From Rotaria socialis (taxonomy: Eukaryota > Rotifera > Eurotatoria > Philodinida > Philodinidae): DNA of 64,000 bases. Shown here piece by piece: positions 60,666 through 64,000 of this stretch; within the stretch, counting starts at the first letter, position 1; each line of letters begins with the position of its first letter. Location of the stretch: contig CAJNYU010000034.1 of the NCBI GenBank assembly GCA_905331475.1, positions 62,001 through 126,000 on the forward strand. The letters run 5' to 3'. A program made the position numbers and the translations under genes. Under the pieces are notes generated by a model that had not been told where the DNA came from, did not search any database, and saw nothing but the letters and a program-made list of their open reading frames with translations.

Positions 60666-62928
60666 ATGAACCGATCAAATGTTCATCTTCTCGATTTACC
60701 TGATGAAATATTACTTATGATTTTGAAGAAGTTGAACAATATTGATGTACTTTATTCTTTATTGGATGTTAATAATGGACGACTTAACATTCTTGCACAA
60801 GAAAACACTTTCACCAACATTCTGAAGTTTCCCCGCCGTTATACTTATTCTTTAATCGATCGATTCTGCATCGATATATTACCAAGAATTCATCATAATG
60901 TGAAATGTTTTATTTTTCATCCATTTTGTATGAAACGTATTCTTCTTGCCACTGACTATCCGAATCTAACTGAACTTAAAATTTTTCATTTCAAACAAGG
61001 CATCACTTTAGATTATCTTACAAGTAACCATTTAATATGAATTTGATTAGTTGAGAAATAATAAAAGTTTTAAATAGAATAAACTACAATATGTTTCATT
61101 TCATTCTTTTCTCCTTTAGATGTATCATCACTTCGATCTAGTTTTCAAGAACAAATTACAAACCTTACTCTTATCAATGATGATAAAGACGAAATGGTAC
61201 ATTCATTGGAAAATTATACTACAAACGTATATAGTCACATATTGATCTTCTTCAAAAATTTAAAAGAATTAAGTATCACGGGACCATATCCTATATCAAT
61301 GTATCCAGGTTTATCACTTCGTTATTTGCCATCGACTACTTTTTCATCTACGACTCTTACTCATTTATATATCAATGTGAAAACTTTTGATGATTGTCTT
61401 TATTTACTTGATGGTCGACTTAGAAAATTGACAACATTGTGTGTTAATATCTATTCTATAGACGAGTATTCAACAATTGTTCACAATATGGTAAGTTTTT
61501 ACAAATAATTTTATTTATGACATAAAGATTATTATAATTATTTTAATACAGTTAACGATTGATCTCCAAATAAGAGATCGAATGGTTAAGTTTCATGTTG
61601 ACAAGGGGAAACAAACTGATAAGTGTTGATGAACATATCAAAATCATCGACATTAAATTTGTATTTACTAGAAATTTGAATTTAATAAAAGAATCAATAA
61701 AATTTGTTGCTAGAAATTATAATTATATATAATATTTTATCGGATAAGTTTCACATTGAAAAGTAGACTGCTCTCTTTCATGATATGATTAAATATTATC
61801 ATATGTCAATGATCATCAGCATAGAATCGAATGAAAGTTTTTCTAGAATAATAATTTTTCCAATAATTAAGATATGATTGGAAGTTTGTCTCAAACTTTA
61901 ATTGTTCTTTGAACACTTGTTTGTTATGCTGTAAAATGAGAAAATCAAACTAATAGATTTGTCATTTGTGGCCATTGACAGACAGAATATAGATCATACA
62001 CTATGTGTAAAATAATGATGCCTATGACTTTATCTTGTAGATTATAAAAAAAACATTTTCTTTCTTTTTGTAGGATAAATTATTTAATCTAAAATGTTTC
62101 TCATTAAAATCGTTCTTTCAATTTAAACAATATGATAAAATTCTATCACTTGTTCGTCGTATGTCAAATCTGGAAAAATTAACTTTATATCTTCCTATAA
62201 AAGGTCGAAATAGAGTTATTGATGGTACTTATGTTCAACATGATATTTTGGATTATATGCCACAACTTCATTCATTCATTTTCTATATTTGTACTTATGT
62301 CGAAACGGTTGATTTATTCTACAAGTTATCTAATGAAGATATTCAACAAACATTAACAAATATTGGACAACAACATGTCACAAGTATAGTCAATTATATT
62401 CATAGTCACAGAGCTGCATGCTCAATTTTCTCACTTCCTTTTCAATTTGATTATCTGAAAAATCTTGGCAATAAATTTCCAAATATTATATTCAGTTATG
62501 TTACGTATTTACTTGTGCAAGATACGGATCCATTCGAACATGAATTCTTCATGCGAATTGCCAGATCGTTTCCGTTACTGAAGCATTTACGTATTTTTAA
62601 TGTAGAATCACAGGTATTAGATGGTCTTATCACATTTTCATCTGACAATTGTCAATTACACTCAATTATTGAATATCCTCATCTGACTATACTTGATGTT
62701 CAATATGCACATAGAGATTATGTTGAACAGTTTCTAAATGAAACAAACACATTCATACCTTGTCTGGCGGAATTTGAAGTCTCTGTTAATCATTTAAAAG
62801 CTGTAACAAAAGACTTTACAAGAGAAGAAACACAACGCAATTGTGCTAAGGTGAAACGAATATTTCCTCTAGGATCATTGGTATATTCGAAAAAATTTTT
62901 CCTTTATTTTCCTTCGTTGTATAAGTAG
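60666..62928 (+). CDS. F-box protein with LRR-like C-terminal region
   Basis: F-box proteins recruit substrates to SCF ubiquitin ligases. Exons 60666-61023, 61120-61490 and 62074-62928 join in phase (LDYLT|NVSSLRSSF and IVHNM|DKLFNLKCF). The N-terminus VHLLDLPDEILLMILKKLNN is a textbook F-box helix 1, continuing to LDVNNGRLNILAQENTF. The remaining 400-odd residues contain irregular leucine-rich strands (NLKELSITG, LEKLTLYLPIKGR, LLKHLRIFNVE) and no other domain. About 528 residues. Large lineage-specific families of such F-box/LRR-like genes are common in bdelloid rotifers, as I recall. Both introns are AT-rich (96 and 583 bp). No close named orthologue. Confidence 0.85.
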
Positions 62929-62952
62929 ATGTATTGTCATTTTGATTTATTC

Positions 62953-62958
62953 AATAAA
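62953..62958 (+). terminator. poly(A) signal after the F-box gene
   Basis: AATAAA 25 bp after the stop codon, placing a very short 3'UTR. By position only. Confidence 0.55.
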
Positions 62959-64000
62959 CTGAAAAACATGATAAATATTGTATTTATAGGCTAATGATAT
63001 TTTTCAAATATAAACAAATAATCACCTATTAATGATCGTTTCTCATTTTATAAAAAAAAATCACACAACATTTTGTGATGCTGCAGAGTTATATGTAAAA
63101 TGAAAATGCTCCTTCCGCAATTGTTTGAAGACATACAAAAAAGATTTGATTTGATTTTAAATGTAAAAATAGTTCTTACTTTTTCAATCTAACTCAAATT
63201 AAAGAATAAATCAACATTAATTTCTGATTGCGTTCGATCTAAAGTTGTAAAACAATTTCAATAATTGGATTTTATGTATGCGCAATATGAAGTTGTTATT
63301 CGTCTCAGTTAACATAAACTACCTTTCTTGGAATCAGACTCATCTTATGGTTTCGAACGAAACGAAATTACTTCAAAATATACTAGCAGAAAAAGAACAT
63401 CTATAACTTGCTGCACGTTTTGTAATATACTATTAGGTGGACGAATGTCACAATATTTCATATTTCTATTAATTATCTTATGTCATTGTTATATTCTATC
63501 TAAGAGAATTCATTCAAATGTAATAGAACATATAATTATTACAAACTTTCATTACACTTTTTCTATCGAAATATTTTCAATTTAGACTTGAACAAATCTC
63601 TAGATTTGTATCAAACTAACCACGCTCTGTGCTTCTAACATTTTGTATAATATTCACTTTTTCAGTTTAACTAAATAAAAAAACAATGATAAGATTATAT
63701 TTAATGAAATCTTTGATAATTTGTGAGTAGACTTCTGATGTCTAATTCATATGTTTTATTTTATTCTAAATGTAATATTGTGTGTTATAAGAACCACGAT
63801 ACATGAGAAATTTTTTGTTTGACAAGAGAATAAGACGATGATCGATGCATCATCACTAAGAAATTATAGCAGAAATTATTAGACAAACAGAAAAATACCT
63901 TTTCATATATTCAGTGGACAAACAGATTTAACTAATTCAAAATGAATTAAGATACATAATTGACACTTTTCTACCTAACAATGCCAATTTCTTTGGTTAG
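62959..64000. other. AT-rich right flank, no gene seen
   Basis: About 1 kb with no supported gene. The open frame at 63328-63585 (+) has a hydrophobic middle but no family resemblance, intron signals or codon pattern that would justify calling it. Confidence 0.55.

Noticed and set aside
1..64000. CRISPR arrays, rRNA or tRNA genes, bacterial operons
   Set aside because: None seen by eye; the gene structure is eukaryotic throughout. A tRNAscan run would settle tRNAs.

Overview
The window is an AT-rich animal nuclear contig. Its genes have many short introns, GT-AG splice sites and strongly AT-biased codons. The gene set is metazoan: ankyrin, ATAD3, a 7B2-type convertase chaperone, a tetraspanin, BCAS3, metaxin, FAHD1 and PGM3. 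Compact introns, an intronless fungal/bacterial-style transporter, an F-box gene beside small inverted-repeat elements, and possible spliced-leader acceptors fit a rotifer, most likely bdelloid. That placement is inference; no rRNA or mitochondrial marker is present.

Layout. 1-23.4 kb (minus strand, possibly from 28.2 kb) is one giant ankyrin gene with about 37 coding exons and 4,400+ residues in the window. It carries 24 ankyrin repeats, ZU5-ZU5-UPA, a death domain and a very long acidic tail that runs off the left edge. The tail ends in tandem 282/288-residue repeats. 23-28.9 kb is mostly non-coding, with candidate alternative first exons and one GC-rich oddity. 28.9-34.1 kb (-) is ATAD3, head-to-head with a single-RRM RBM4-like gene (34.8-36.2 kb, +). 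38.6-39.4 kb (+) is a 7B2/secretogranin-V homologue and 40.8-42.6 kb (+) a tetraspanin. 43.0-47.3 kb (-) is BCAS3. A metaxin-1-like gene (49.5-50.8 kb, -) is head-to-head with FAHD1 (51.0-51.8 kb, +). PGM3 follows FAHD1 closely (52.0-54.75 kb, +).

54.8-64 kb looks more accessory. It has an intronless 14-TM MFS transporter with fungal/bacterial character, then about 4 kb with four MITE-like elements or blocks, then an F-box protein gene. Neighbours share no single pathway. Three encode mitochondrial proteins (ATAD3, metaxin, FAHD1). Two divergent pairs probably share promoters. FAHD1 and PGM3 are spaced like a possible trans-spliced pair.

Exon boundaries were read by eye from GT-AG sites and reading phase; most should be right within a few bases.
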